This document shows, in pieces, positions 13,115 to 24,603 of a stretch of DNA of 64,000 nucleotides. Origin of the DNA: Cercis canadensis (Eukaryota; Streptophyta; Magnoliopsida; Fabales; Fabaceae); assembly GCA_003255065.1 (NCBI GenBank), contig QAOA01000253.1, positions 117,812-181,811 of the forward strand, in the 5' to 3' direction. A program made the translations under genes and the position numbers. Position 1 is the first letter of the stretch; every line of letters begins with the position of its first letter. A model generated the notes under the pieces. That model was not told the DNA's origin and searched no databases. It saw only the letters and a list, made by a program, of their open reading frames with translations.

Positions 13115-13733
13115 GGGAAGGCAATGGGCGGGGCTCTCACCTCCTATTTATGCTCGACGGATAAACTTCATCCCCATCCTTGGTCCCACCCCTGCCCCTG
13201 AATGGAGATTTATCAAGAGCCTCATCTTCGTCTTGATTAAATGTTTAATTGTTTATTGTCTCATTGTCTTGCCTCATTTATCCGTATATAGTCATATTTA
13301 AGTCTAAATTAATATAATTCACAAGTTTAATTCATCAATCATAATTTCTTATTAAAATTCAAGTTTAATCCAACAAGAGAATATAAATAATCCTCAAACA
13401 ACATCATTAATGATTCAAGATGTTATCAAGCAACAACAATAAGATAAATAATACTAAAACAAAATTATTAAGATTGTTCTCAAACAATGATAAAAGCCTC
13501 CAAGCAATTAAAATACATAATGTACATGGTTAGGATTACTTTTGATTTGGGATTACATTTTTTTTGGTACATATATATATATATATATTAGATGTATTGG
13601 TTGATCCCCGACTTCGTTAAATTACCTGTTTAAATTTTCATCCCCATTTTCAATTCTTATGCCTTATACCCGTACTCAACTAGGTAAAAATAGTGGGGCC
13701 TCATTAGATAACTGTCAAATTGTCATCCCTTAA
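13115..13733. mobile_element. Possible degraded hAT-like element
   Basis: The left end TAGGGAAGGCAATGGGCGGGG resembles the GGGCGGG-rich ends of plant hAT elements. The right end, reverse complemented, begins TAAGGGATGACAAT, giving loosely matching termini. I see no 8-bp target duplication and no transposase frame, so this remains tentative. Confidence 0.3.
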
Positions 13734-15070
13734 AACATTCATTCATGGACGTCAAGGTAACTAAATGAATCTTTTAATACTTTAAAATCATGCTTGCATT
13801 CTATGTGATAAGATCATGTTTTATAAGGCCTAATGACAAAATCATATTTTATTCTTATCTTAATGATGTTTTATTAAAATCCCGGGTAAAATTTGCTTAA
13901 GAGAAAAAGCTCTTGGTAGTATGTACTTTAATTCATCCAGGGAGAACAATCAATTTGACAATCTTTTTTGTTGTATTATTAACGTTTTCGAGAGACGAGA
14001 TGAATATGAAAAAAAAAAATGTAACAGCAGAAACAAAAATAGGAAAATTATATAAAGGCTTGAATTGTTGGAATTATTTTGTTGCAGTTGCACTGCATTG
14101 CTTGAGAGAGAAACTGTCAAGTCAAACTGCAAATAAATCACATGTTTTTTATTTTTGACACCAAAAATTCATTGGGATTGAACAATAGAAAGAAAAGGCC
14201 AAAGGGTGATTTAGTCCATAAGAAAATCCCCGAAGTGACCGGTATTTCCGTTAATAGGGCAGAGTTAAGTTTGAAGAAGTAAGCAACGCAAGCCCACACC
14301 ACATACCCGCGCTCATGTTCTCCTTGTATTCTTATTTTATTTTATTTTATTTAATTGAAAGAGTCCACCATTTTTAGAATTCATCACTATTCAGGAGCCT
14401 TATCGTAATCTAATCTTTCCATATTTTCCAGTTGAACAATCCTTTTCTTTTCAAAAGAGAACTCCTATTGTTATTTTTTTTCTTCTCCTTTTTCTCGAAC
14501 CCGGTTGTTTTAATTAAAGAAATAAATTCCTTCGTCTTTCTTCTTAAATTTCCTCCACGAACCCTACTTTTTTTTTTCCACTATGCTGTCTCCATCTCCA
14601 TTTATATTGCTTGATGTTCTTTTTTACTTCTTTTCTTTTCTATTTCTGATTACCATTAGACACTAAAATTTTAAATTTTTATGCTTTTCCCTTTTTTTTT
14701 CTCCTTTTAATCTCATTGTTGGTTACTTGACTGCGAACTCTATGAGCCGAAAATGGTTGCTGGTGAAGAAATCAGTGTTTCCAGCTGCTACGTTTGGTTT
14801 GCTTTTAATTTTTTGTCCCCTGAAATACAGTAGTTGTGTGCATTTCGGAATTTCCTGTTACTAATTATTAATTAGGAAAGAAATATGGATTACCAATAAA
14901 GTTGAGGTTAATTAGATTAAGAAATGTACATTCCAACTATTTCGTTTGATTTTTGTCCTCAAATTTACAAACTTCTTGTGGGATTCCTGAATTTCTTTGC
15001 CTTTTCAGTTTGAACCTATTATTTAATCTCATAAGGTTATAACTATCAACATCAATTTTGAATCGGTGTT

Positions 15071-17434
15071 ATGGCTGAGAAATTGGATGAGTGTGTAATG
15101 GAAGAGAATGGAAGGTTAAGCAAGAAAGAAATGTATCTGAGAGCAGATAAGATTGATTTCAAGAGCTGGGATATCCAACTGGAGAAGCACTTGAGTCGTG
15201 TTCTGTCGAGGGGGTCGGAAAATCAAAAGCGGAAGGAAGAGTGGGAAATTGATCTCTCCAAACTTGACATAAGATATGTTATAGATCGCGGAGCCTTTGG
15301 AACTGTCTACCGTGGTGTTTATGACGGCCAAGATGTTGCAGGTAATCTCTTACTGCCACATTCATTCTTTCTTTCTTAACATGGAATTTGCGAACTTTGG
15401 ACTTAGTTGTCTAATTTGCGTAAAGGAGAAAAAGATAAGAGATTATATTTTGATTTTGATAGGTCTAATTTTGTTTATGGAATTAAACCAAAAAGTTGGA
15501 CCTTTCTTGTTGGGATTTATTCTTTGCCCCATCACAAAGAGGGTACTTGTAGCAATCTCAGTCATCCTGAAAGAGAATTGTTCACACACCCATCAATAAG
15601 GGCACTTGTAGCAGAGATGGTGCATCACATAAATAAGTGCACTTGTAGCAATCTCAAAATAAGGGCACTTGTAGCAGAGATGGTGCATCACATAAATAAG
15701 TGCACTTGTAGCAATCTCAATTATCTTGAAAGAGAATTGTTCACACACCCATCAATAAGGGCACTTGTAGCAGAGATGGTGCATCACATAAATAAGAGCA
15801 CTTGTAGCAACCTTTGGCTCTTTTTTAAACATGTGTGAATGCAAACACATGCCTTAGACATGCTTTTTAATCTATGGATATGAGTTGTGTCATGTGTTTT
15901 GAATGGATGTACGACAGTAACTTTGTAGCTTTAAATTCTGAAATACAATTAGCTCTACTATCTATTTGGATTATAGTTCTACAATCTGTTTGTTTAGATA
16001 TGTTTGTCTAGGTATGTTGTTTTCCCCTTTAAATAACAACTAAATATATTCACATCCACAAAGAAAATATTCTGATTTATCATATCCTTAATATTATAGT
16101 GAAAATATTGGATTTGGGAGAGACAGCCATTGCCACGGCTCATGAAACTACTGCTCTTCGGGCATCATTTCAACAAGAAGTTGCTGTTTGGCATAAGCTT
16201 AACCATCCAAATGTCACAAAGGTTAAAGATTTGAAGTATTATCACGCCTAACATTTTGTATACATGTTTTTAATTGATTATTTCTATGCAGTTTGTTGGA
16301 GCTTCAGTGGGAACCTTAAATTTAAAAATTCATTCCGAAGATAAATCAAGTGACGGTCATATGTCTCCTCAAGCATGTTGTTATATTGTTCTTGAGTATC
16401 TTCCTGGTGGGACATTAAAAAAGTTTTTGATAAGGAATAGTAGGAAAAAACTTACTTTTCACACTGTGATTCAACTTGCATTGGATCTGTCAAGGGGGTG
16501 AGTTTGTTTCTTTTTCTATTGGGATTTAATGAGCTTATTTAGGTTGTTATTGGAATTTTATTATTATTTTTTTGTCAGTTTCAGTTTGAGTTATCTTCAC
16601 TCAAAAAAGATTGTACATCGTGATGTCAAAACGGAGAATATGCTATTGGATGCATGTAGAACAGTTAAAATTGCTGATTTTGGTGTTGCTCGAATTGAAG
16701 CTCAAAACTTGATGAACATGACTGGAGAAACTGGTACCCTTGGTTACATGGCGCCAGAGGTGACCCACTTTTTTTTTTTTTTTTCTGGTACAAAATGTGA
16801 CAATAAATTGATATAATAAATTTTCATATTGAAAAACAATTTTGAAAGATTATTTGTGCAGGTGTTTGATGGTAAGCCTTACAATAGGAAATGTGACGTA
16901 TATAGTTTTGGTATATGCCTATGGGAGATCTATTGCTGTGACATGCCTTATCCTTCTCGACAGGTTAGTTTTTGGGGTAATTCCAGCACCTGGAGTGTGG
17001 TGCTTAAAACCTTACTTGTAATATGCCCTTGTGTTTGCTCTTGTTAAAATGAAAACTAAACTTAAGTTGGAATGAAACTTGGGTGATTTGATCATTAGAG
17101 AACTTCATCCTATGTTTCTAATGCTATTTATATATGTCCATGTCAATGTTGTTGCATTGAGGAGTCTCCAAAATTTGATGTTTTTCATTTCTACTTTTTG
17201 ACATTACATTATTGATTCTTCCAATTGTAGCAACCAGAAATTCCAAGATGCTGCCCTAGTTCACTGGCAAGTATCATGAAAAAATGTTGGGATGCAAACC
17301 CAGAGAAACGCCCTGACATGGATGAAGTAGTAAGGTTGTTAGAGGCCATAGACACGACTAAGGGACGTGGTATGATACCAGAAGACCAAGTAACAATTGG
17401 TTGTTGGTGCTTTAGTGGAGGTAGAGGGCCATGA
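15071..17434 (+). CDS. Raf-like (MAPKKK group C type) protein kinase, 359 aa, with C-lobe deletion
   Basis: Six exons: 15071-15341, 16100-16221, 16292-16497, 16585-16759, 16862-16963, 17231-17434. The 360-codon frame closes with GT-AG introns. Seen: P-loop GAFGTVYRG at 74-82, catalytic Lys in VAVKIL (K92), HRDVK at 211-215, DFG at 231-233, GTLGYMAPE ending at 258, and the family-typical C-terminus MIPEDQ followed by a Cys/Trp-rich stretch and GRGP. The sequence matches plant cytosolic Raf-like kinases that phosphorylate Ser/Thr (and in some members Tyr). Odd point: between CDMPYP (about 284-289) and EIPRCCPS, homologues carry about 14-16 more residues (loop and start of helix G); here the exons join as PYPSRQ/QPEIP. 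No exon for the missing piece is visible in the intron. The protein could be an altered kinase or an early pseudogene; all catalytic residues remain. Confidence 0.88.
15555..15812 (+). repeat. Tandem repeat array in kinase intron 1
   Basis: Three copies of a unit starting AATAAGGGCACTTGTAGCAG begin at 15595, 15658 and 15754, so successive spacings are 63 and 96 bp. The longer spacing contains an extra TTATCTTGAAAGAGAATTGTTC block that also precedes copy one. This points to unequal exchange of a composite unit. Confidence 0.85.
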
Positions 17435-19072
17435 TTCTTTCCAACTTTGGTAGCAGATCAACATACAAATAAATGAATGTTTGTGTAGGTATTCTCTATT
17501 TGAATATGTACAGAAGAAGAATGTCTTCTCGTATTATTCACTCTCTATTTTTTTTTTTAATGAAATCTTCAATTAGAAATTTAATGTCATTGTTACACCA
17601 TTTTCAACATTTGCAAGCCAATGAATAATGAAAAGCATTTTGGTAGAAGAAAATAAAATTGAAATATATAGTTCTAAATTCAGAATATAATGTAAAAATG
17701 CGATTGGAATTAGAAACATATAAGTTTTCTTCAAATTCATTAAAACAACAGGAATATTCAGAAACTTGATAAATTCAAAACAATTTGCTGTAAAGCTAAA
17801 AAAACACAAGCACGTGCTTCTGAGTTGTGGAGAAGGGTGCGTAGAACCCCAGAGCATCTTGATGGCCGAGTGCCAATCCAAATGTTTCCACTGGGTGCCA
17901 GATTCCATGTGGTTTCAGGATGCTCTGTAAAATATTCAGATTTCATAGTTAGGCTGATGACATGATTTTGGTGCAATACAACTAGATGTGTTTTGTTGGG
18001 AAAGAGAAGGAAATGGGTACTGTAGAGGATATCATATATTCTTGCTGTTGGCCATTTTGTTGTTTGGTGGCCACTCCTGCTGCTGCAGAGAGGATCGTGC
18101 TTATCCCAAACGCCAGGTTCAGATAGTGATAGTGGATCTCTAATCAGCATAATCATACTAAATGCCATACTCCAATCAACAAGCACTTACCACTTTCTCT
18201 CTCCACGGGAGTCACTATGGCTAGGGTAGATGAGAGACAAGGATGATATAAGTAGCTTCACATAATGACAGTAAAGTGCATTATCCTTGACGGAGACACA
18301 GAAGGAAACAATTTTCTCATTCAAGCGTGATGCCAAGATAAAATTCATTAGACAGTATATATTCATATTTTGTTAATTACAACTATGTTGATTAAACAGT
18401 CAATATGCTGGAGAAAAAAGAAATGAGGTACCATTAGACACACACTATTTTAAATTAAATTAAGTGGCTTTGTCAATATGAATAAAATTACTAAAATAAG
18501 GAAATAATATATCAATAATTAATGTTTTATTTTAGATAATTTATATATTATTGTACTGAAAAATATTCATTTAATATAGAGTTTTCCCATTAAAAGGTTT
18601 TGTCATTTATTAATAGATTCATTTTTTTTTTTTGGGTTAATAGAGACAAAATTGACACTGACTTTATAACAATATAAAATTCAAATCCAATAAAACTTGA
18701 AAGAAAAAAATTAATGTGAAAAAATTTACAGATAAAGAGTTTATTTTAACTAAAAAAGTACTTTATAATATACTTGTTATAGTTATCCCTCTTCTTTTAT
18801 TTTTGCTAATTTAATTGTTCTCCTTTTGGTTCTTCCGTGTTATTCTTCTTAAACAGTTAACCTAATTGTTTCCCCAACCATCGTATGGAGAATCTTTAAA
18901 TTGGAACAGTATCTTTTTCAATTATTAGATTAAAATTAGGAGAAATCATAATTAGGAAAAAGAAAAAACAAATAGGCACCTATAAATAGCAGCTGGGAAC
19001 TTCTTGATTCTTAAATCTGTGCCCAAGTGATTCCATACTTGGTCAAAGCACTCGCAAACTTTCAACGCCGAA
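17435..19072. other. Intergenic; unassigned moderately GC-richer island on minus strand
   Basis: Around 17750-18190 the base composition rises and a 142-codon frame is open on the minus strand (17758-18186). It shows no domain I recognise and may be a non-coding transcript or chance. 18330-18960 is strongly AT-rich. The final 100 bases hold the HMT leader; CTATAAATAG at 18980-18989, about 85 nt before the ATG, is a good TATA box. Confidence 0.45.
18980..18989 (+). promoter_or_regulatory. TATA box of the HMT gene
   Basis: CTATAAATAG is a near-consensus plant TATA box about 85 nt upstream of the HMT start codon, leaving room for a short leader of about 50 nt. Confidence 0.6.
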
Positions 19073-22000
19073 ATGTTGTCTTTGATGACTGACTTCCTCC
19101 ATCAGGCTGGCGGCACCGCCGTGATTGATGGTGGGCTCGCGACGGAGCTGGAACGCCATGGCGCCGACCTCAATGATCCTCTTTGGAGTGCGAAATGCCT
19201 CCTTACCTCACCTCATCTCATTCGTGAGGTACTGTGTGTGTGTTTCTTTGTCATTTCTGAGAATGCCAGGGAAAATTATGTAATTAAAGCAAGAGTCTTG
19301 GTTATTCATTTTTCATTGTTTGGGATTGAAAATTATTTCCATCCACTCTTATAGAGACTAGTTGACCTTATCAGTATTTGGTGTTTCTGAAGTTGCAAAA
19401 GTCATATTACAAATAGATCATCAGATTATTAATTCATATTTGTCATAGTTGTAAAGTTTACAGTTGCAGGTCCTTTTTTTTTCACTTTCTTACCAAACTT
19501 AAGGCATTGGATATCATTACTGGTCTTTTTTTTTTTTTTTTTTTTTTNGTTTTTTTTTTTTTTTTTTCTTAATCTTAAATGTGGAGATTTTTGGGCTTGT
19601 TGACGGGCATTTCTGAACATGAAGTTAAATTTATTACTGAAATTGTTCATATTTTAGTTTTAGCTGAATGAATGATGGGGTCTTTTTTTCCCCTATTGCA
19701 ATCATCTTTATAGACTTTAAACAAGTTACTGACTTGCTCAATGGAGCAGGTACACCTTAATTACCTCGAAAATGGTGCAGATATTATAATCACAGCATCT
19801 TATCAGGTTAGTGCCCTTTGCTAACGATGAGTTGTCTCTTGTTTTTCTCTTCCTGAAGTCAAACTTCATGTAATTGTTTGTGCATAGGCCACCATTCAAG
19901 GTTTTGAAGCGAAAGGCTATTCTAATGAAGTAAGTGAAGCCTTACTCAGGAAAAGTGTTGAAATTGCTCGCGAGGCCCGGGATGTTTACTATGAAAGATG
20001 TATTACATGTTCTTCAGGAGATGAGGCTGATGGTAGAATTCTTAAACAACGTCAAATCCTAGTTGCAGCATCAGTGGGGAGCTATGGTGCTTATTTGGCT
20101 GATGGATCAGAGTACAGGTGAAATAATTTTTCTCCTAATTCAATGCATCAGTTAGGTTTTGTATTAGCTCTGGGACAATGAATATTTTGTATCTGGTATA
20201 TTTCCCATTCATGGGTTAACAATCAAAATTATCTTCTTTCTACTGGCTGATCATAGACAGTAGTCTATCTTCCATGAATGTACATTTTCAAGGTTTTCTG
20301 CATACAAACCATCAGTTTGGTAGAGTCTTGGGACTATTCTCAGCATTAATATAAATCACTTCTTGCATTAGTCTTATATTTCTTAATGCTTTGCTTTTCT
20401 ACAGTGGGAATTACGGTGATTCTGTCACGCTAGAAGTTCTGAAAGATTTTCACCGGAGAAGAGTTCAAATATTAGCAGATTCGGGTGCCGACCTAATTGC
20501 ATTCGAAACTGTGCCGAATAAGCTAGAAGCTCAGGTATCCCAAAAGCTTTTGGGCATTAAATGCTAAATCTAGTCATCTTCTTGATTACTGAAGAAATTT
20601 ACTGTCATATCAGTTTGAACTTTGAATCGTATTGATTGAATTTCTTTATTGCCACAAGTGGGCATAGATTATCTGAACTTCTGATTGTTGTTTTTTGATG
20701 GTCATCAAAAGTAATCAGAACAAGCAGCAACCCATACAAAGACAAATCCTCAAACTAAGTATATAGGGACAACGAGTATCGCTTTAGGATATTTATATTA
20801 ATACAGATCCAATTGAGGTTACTGTGTAGGAATACTGTCCAAGTTCTACATCCTCTTAAAATGTATGAAAATAACTGATTTTCTGGAGCAAGTTAGTTGG
20901 AATGGATCTTCCATCTCTTCCCCTCCTGCCATAATAAACAAGAAACCAAACAAATGTACCTTCCATAGCATTAGAAATGGACCAGTTCGGTTGCTGATTC
21001 AAATCAATCATGTTCTAGACATAGTTACTCTGCATGCACTTGCAGGCTGCAGCCAGAAAACAACTGCTCTTTTTTTGTTGCTAGGCCTGTCCCATTCAGT
21101 ATGGCAGGCTATAAATTTATACCTTGAAATTCTAGTTTTTGCCCAGATTAATCTCCATCGTTTTTCATCGGGTGTGCTTGTTCGAATTTCTTTCAATTTA
21201 TTAGGACAGGGAAAATTTCCTTTTGTATATGGGCTACTAGTCAGATTATGTCTGTCTAAGTTTATTATTACAATATGCATTTTATTTGGATATTTACCCT
21301 GCTATCTGTTCTAGCATCAGATCTATATTAACTAAAACATTATAAAAGATTGCTGCTACCATTGCATCTAGTAACTTCACATGTTGAATAATACATATAA
21401 AATCAGTTGAAGTTTCAATATGAATACCAATGTTCCGGAATACCACATCAATCAAATTTTTTATGGAGAATAATAAGCTTGGACTCTTGACTGCAATTCT
21501 AATTAAATTTTTCATTTTGGTCTTGACTCTTGACTCTTTTCCTATATATGCTTGTTGGTCAAGCAGGCTTATGCAGAGCTTTTGGAGGAAGAAGACATAA
21601 AGATTCCTGCATGGTTTTCATTTAACTCCAAGGATGGAATTAATGTTGTTAGTGGTGATTCTTTAGTGGAGTGTGGCTCCATTGCTGAATCATGCAACAA
21701 AGTTGTTGCTGTTGGAATCAACTGTACCCCACCTAGATTTATACATGGACTAATATTATCTCTTAAGAAGGTATAAGCTTGCGTTGTCTTTCTTTCTTTT
21801 TTTGAAGATCGAATCATTTACCTTATGTGTCTGCGTGACTGCAATACTGCATGGATATATGTCAGCGCTAATTAGTCTTGATTATATGTGCAACTTATCT
21901 TTGTGGAGTGCTTATCCTTGGTTCACATGTAATGCCTTCAGGTGACTACAAAACCAATCATTATATATCCAAACAGTGGAGAGGGTTATGATGCTGACCG

Positions 22001-23042
22001 AAAGGAGTGGGTTGTAAGTTCCTTTTCTCTGTATATAATGTTGTATTTATAATGTATTTCAAGGGATAGGGAGGTCAATTTATCCTTTAAATTGAATCAT
22101 TATAAGAGATAACCTTTTATATCTAAATTATCAAATAAAAATGGAAAAAAAGAAGCATCACAAAATTATTTAGAATTGTAGAATTAATTCTACTTGAAAC
22201 AAAGCAATTCGGGTGTTGTTTAGTAAAAGATATACATGTCTCAAAATAAAATGCAAATAAAGGTTTAAGGAGTAATACACATGTTGTTTTTGCTGTATTA
22301 GTGTTACCACTTTATGTCTTTTATTGATTGTAGATTTTGGGTTAATGGTTTTGTAAAGGGCTTGAAAGCCAATGTTTGATATCCAATTTATGCTCTTTTT
22401 TTATTTTAAAAGATCTGAGATTAGGTTGAAGCCCAACCGCGTTTTTGGATTCAAACCATTCTGGACATACTTTGTGGAGATTGGCTATCTTATCTTGTTT
22501 AATGTATTCATTTTTCAGTATTTCTTGGAAGACCAAAAAGCTTTGCTGCTTCTCTGATTTTTCCTATAAAATATTGTGGGAAAGAGGGTTTGTAACATTG
22601 ATAATCAATGAGAAATGAATGACACCACATGGACATGAATGCAGAAAACTGAAACAATTTTATAGCCAACCTTTAGTTGTTCAAATGATGTTTGTTGGGT
22701 TTATTGCATGTTGCAAGTAGGTAATAATTGGTTCAGCTAACAAGGACCACTGGTTTTGGAAGGTTGATGAATACTGCATACTTGACATTTGTAAGAGACT
22801 AATAAAGGCAGTAATCATATATCTGTAATAAAAAACTCATTTTGGGATATTTTCTTGAATTGTGTAATGATAAGTCTATGTTGTTTTTACAGCAAAATAC
22901 AGGGGTTTCAGATGAAGATTTTGTCTCTTATATAAACAAATGGTGTGAGTTAGGGGCTTCCCTTGTGGGAGGGTGTTGCAGAACAACCCCAGCTACCATC
23001 AGAGCCATATACAGGACACTCTCTAGCAGATCTGCAGCTTGA
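19073..23042 (+). CDS. HMT: Homocysteine S-methyltransferase (7 exons, 332 aa)
   Basis: Transfers a methyl group from S-methylmethionine (or S-adenosylmethionine) to homocysteine, giving methionine, in the cytosolic SMM cycle. Exons: 19073-19228, 19750-19806, 19888-20117, 20405-20534, 21567-21770, 21942-22013, 22893-23042. All introns are GT-AG and 333 codons close in frame, matching the 326-347 aa of plant HMTs. Seen: the N-terminal [25 protein letters not shown] block (residues 17 onward), [22 protein letters not shown], and the three zinc/thiol-binding cysteines in GINCTPP (C244) and GGCCRT (C311, C312). An in-frame second Met (residue 5) is an alternative start. Similarity is to the HMT1/2/3 group; I cannot assign a paralogue number. 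A single N in a T-run (19548) lies in intron 1. Confidence 0.95.
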
Positions 23043-24603
23043 CTGTCCTGATATTGGAAAATGGAGGGCACTGTAATATACCAATCTAATTAACAATGCC
23101 AAGAAGGCTAGCAGTTGGCGCGGTGTCATGTTGCTATTTTGGGCTATGAGATGGGAAGATGAGACTTTGCTGATCAGTGAGATATATCCATTGCCCATTG
23201 TTGGTCATGCAACTTGGAATGACATTTTGCCCTTGCGCTAGCAACCTTCAACCTAAGGAGTAAGGATCAAAGTATAGGTCTTTGTCAAGATTTTGCTAAA
23301 GATAAATTTATTTAGAAAGTGTTTTTTTTTTTTTCGTTTTTGATTTTGAAAAAAGAAATTTTGGCTGATATTTGACATGTGTAACTGAAGACTTTGGACC
23401 GTGGTTATGAATTGTCCATGATGTTCCCTTGTTTAAGGACTTTTAAGCATTTTTTTTTTGTTATAAAAAAAAAAAAGGCCCTCTATGCCTTGGTCGTTTA
23501 GTGAGGGAGGAGTGGGATCAGGGTTCGCTCACTTCATATACTAACTTCTGCTGTATTTTATACACACATCGAACACAATTCCCATGAATGATATAATTAG
23601 TAGTAGTACTTACAAAAAGTAGGAATAGCAAAACTACGCCCCACAGTAATATCTTACGGATGTCGAAACCAAAAAGAAACAGGGATTGTATGATATTACA
23701 TGAGTATGTCATATTATACGTATATATAATTTTTATATTTTATTACATATAAAATATAATTTATTTAATTTTTTAAATAAACTTAAAAATAGTTAACTTA
23801 TATACATGTCATTCATTTATTGGTTATTTCTATTTAGTATGACATACTACATAAATATGAAAAGTATCTAAGAAACCTAAAAAAAAAAAAATCTTATTTA
23901 AACACTAGTTAGGCTCATGTTAGCTTGTATTAGTATATTTGGTAAAATTTGAATTTAATTGCACTCACTTAATTTGACTCAGATTTTATAAACTCAACTA
24001 GTATAAGTAAATATAAAAAATATTAGGGTGTAATAATTACTTTTTAAAGGGAAAATAAAAAGAAAAGAAAATAGCTATTCATAAAGTCATTTTAGCATAA
24101 ATCAAGAGTTCGTTCAAACATTGATGGCAGAAATACACGAACACTGCCTTAGAACTTACTGAAGGTACATCAATCAACAAGCATCATGTAGAGTTGCAGT
24201 TCTCTGGTAGCAGAGAAGTAAAAACCTATTCACCTAATTTCTCTTTCTCTGCAAACCACATTCTATCGAGAGTAGCCCCAGATGTGGTACCTTAAAATTT
24301 GGGTTGAGCGTTCAAACTTCAGATAGACTAGCGAACTGAGTTTTCAATATCGAGACTGGGAAAGGAAATAAGATTCAAGCATTCTGTTATATTGCTGCAA
24401 GCTTTGAACTGTAACACTCCATCTTATCTCAGTCATTAATCACCTGAAAGTGTTCCCAGTTTTCCTTGAGACCATAGTGAATTACACAAAATTTATAGCT
24501 TTCAGGGCCCTGCAAACTACAATTACAACCAAATCTTTTCAGGGCAAGGAATCCTCAGAGACTTAAAACTTTTTACACAATAAAAGCAATGCTAGGTCGT
24601 ATA
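23043..24603. other. Intergenic with 3' UTRs of convergent genes and one MITE copy
   Basis: HMT (+) and the unknown-protein gene (-) converge here. Their 3' UTRs probably occupy the first and last few hundred bases. A MITE-like copy lies at about 23687-23880. The rest is AT-rich with no gene signal. Confidence 0.55.
23687..23880. mobile_element. MITE-like element, copy 1 of 3
   Basis: The copy has short inverted termini: ATGAGTATGTCATATTATA at the left pairs with TAGTATGACATACTACATAA at the right. Between them lies the shared internal segment TTTTTATATTTTATTACATA and so on. The same ~190-bp sequence recurs at 28321-28520 and 28571-28765. Confidence 0.65.

Larger units (their letters stand above)
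12155..15070. other. Intergenic: telomere-like tract, possible hAT-like remnant, kinase leader
   Basis: No protein gene is supported. It holds degenerate TTTAGGG-type repeats (12695-12763), a (TA)n run (13571-13590), a possible hAT-like remnant (about 13115-13733), and pyrimidine-rich DNA from about 14400 that probably includes the promoter, 5' UTR and perhaps a leader intron of the downstream kinase gene. Confidence 0.5.

Noticed and set aside
13571-13590. (TA)n run as a transposon end
   Set aside because: Simple microsatellite without flanking terminal repeats.
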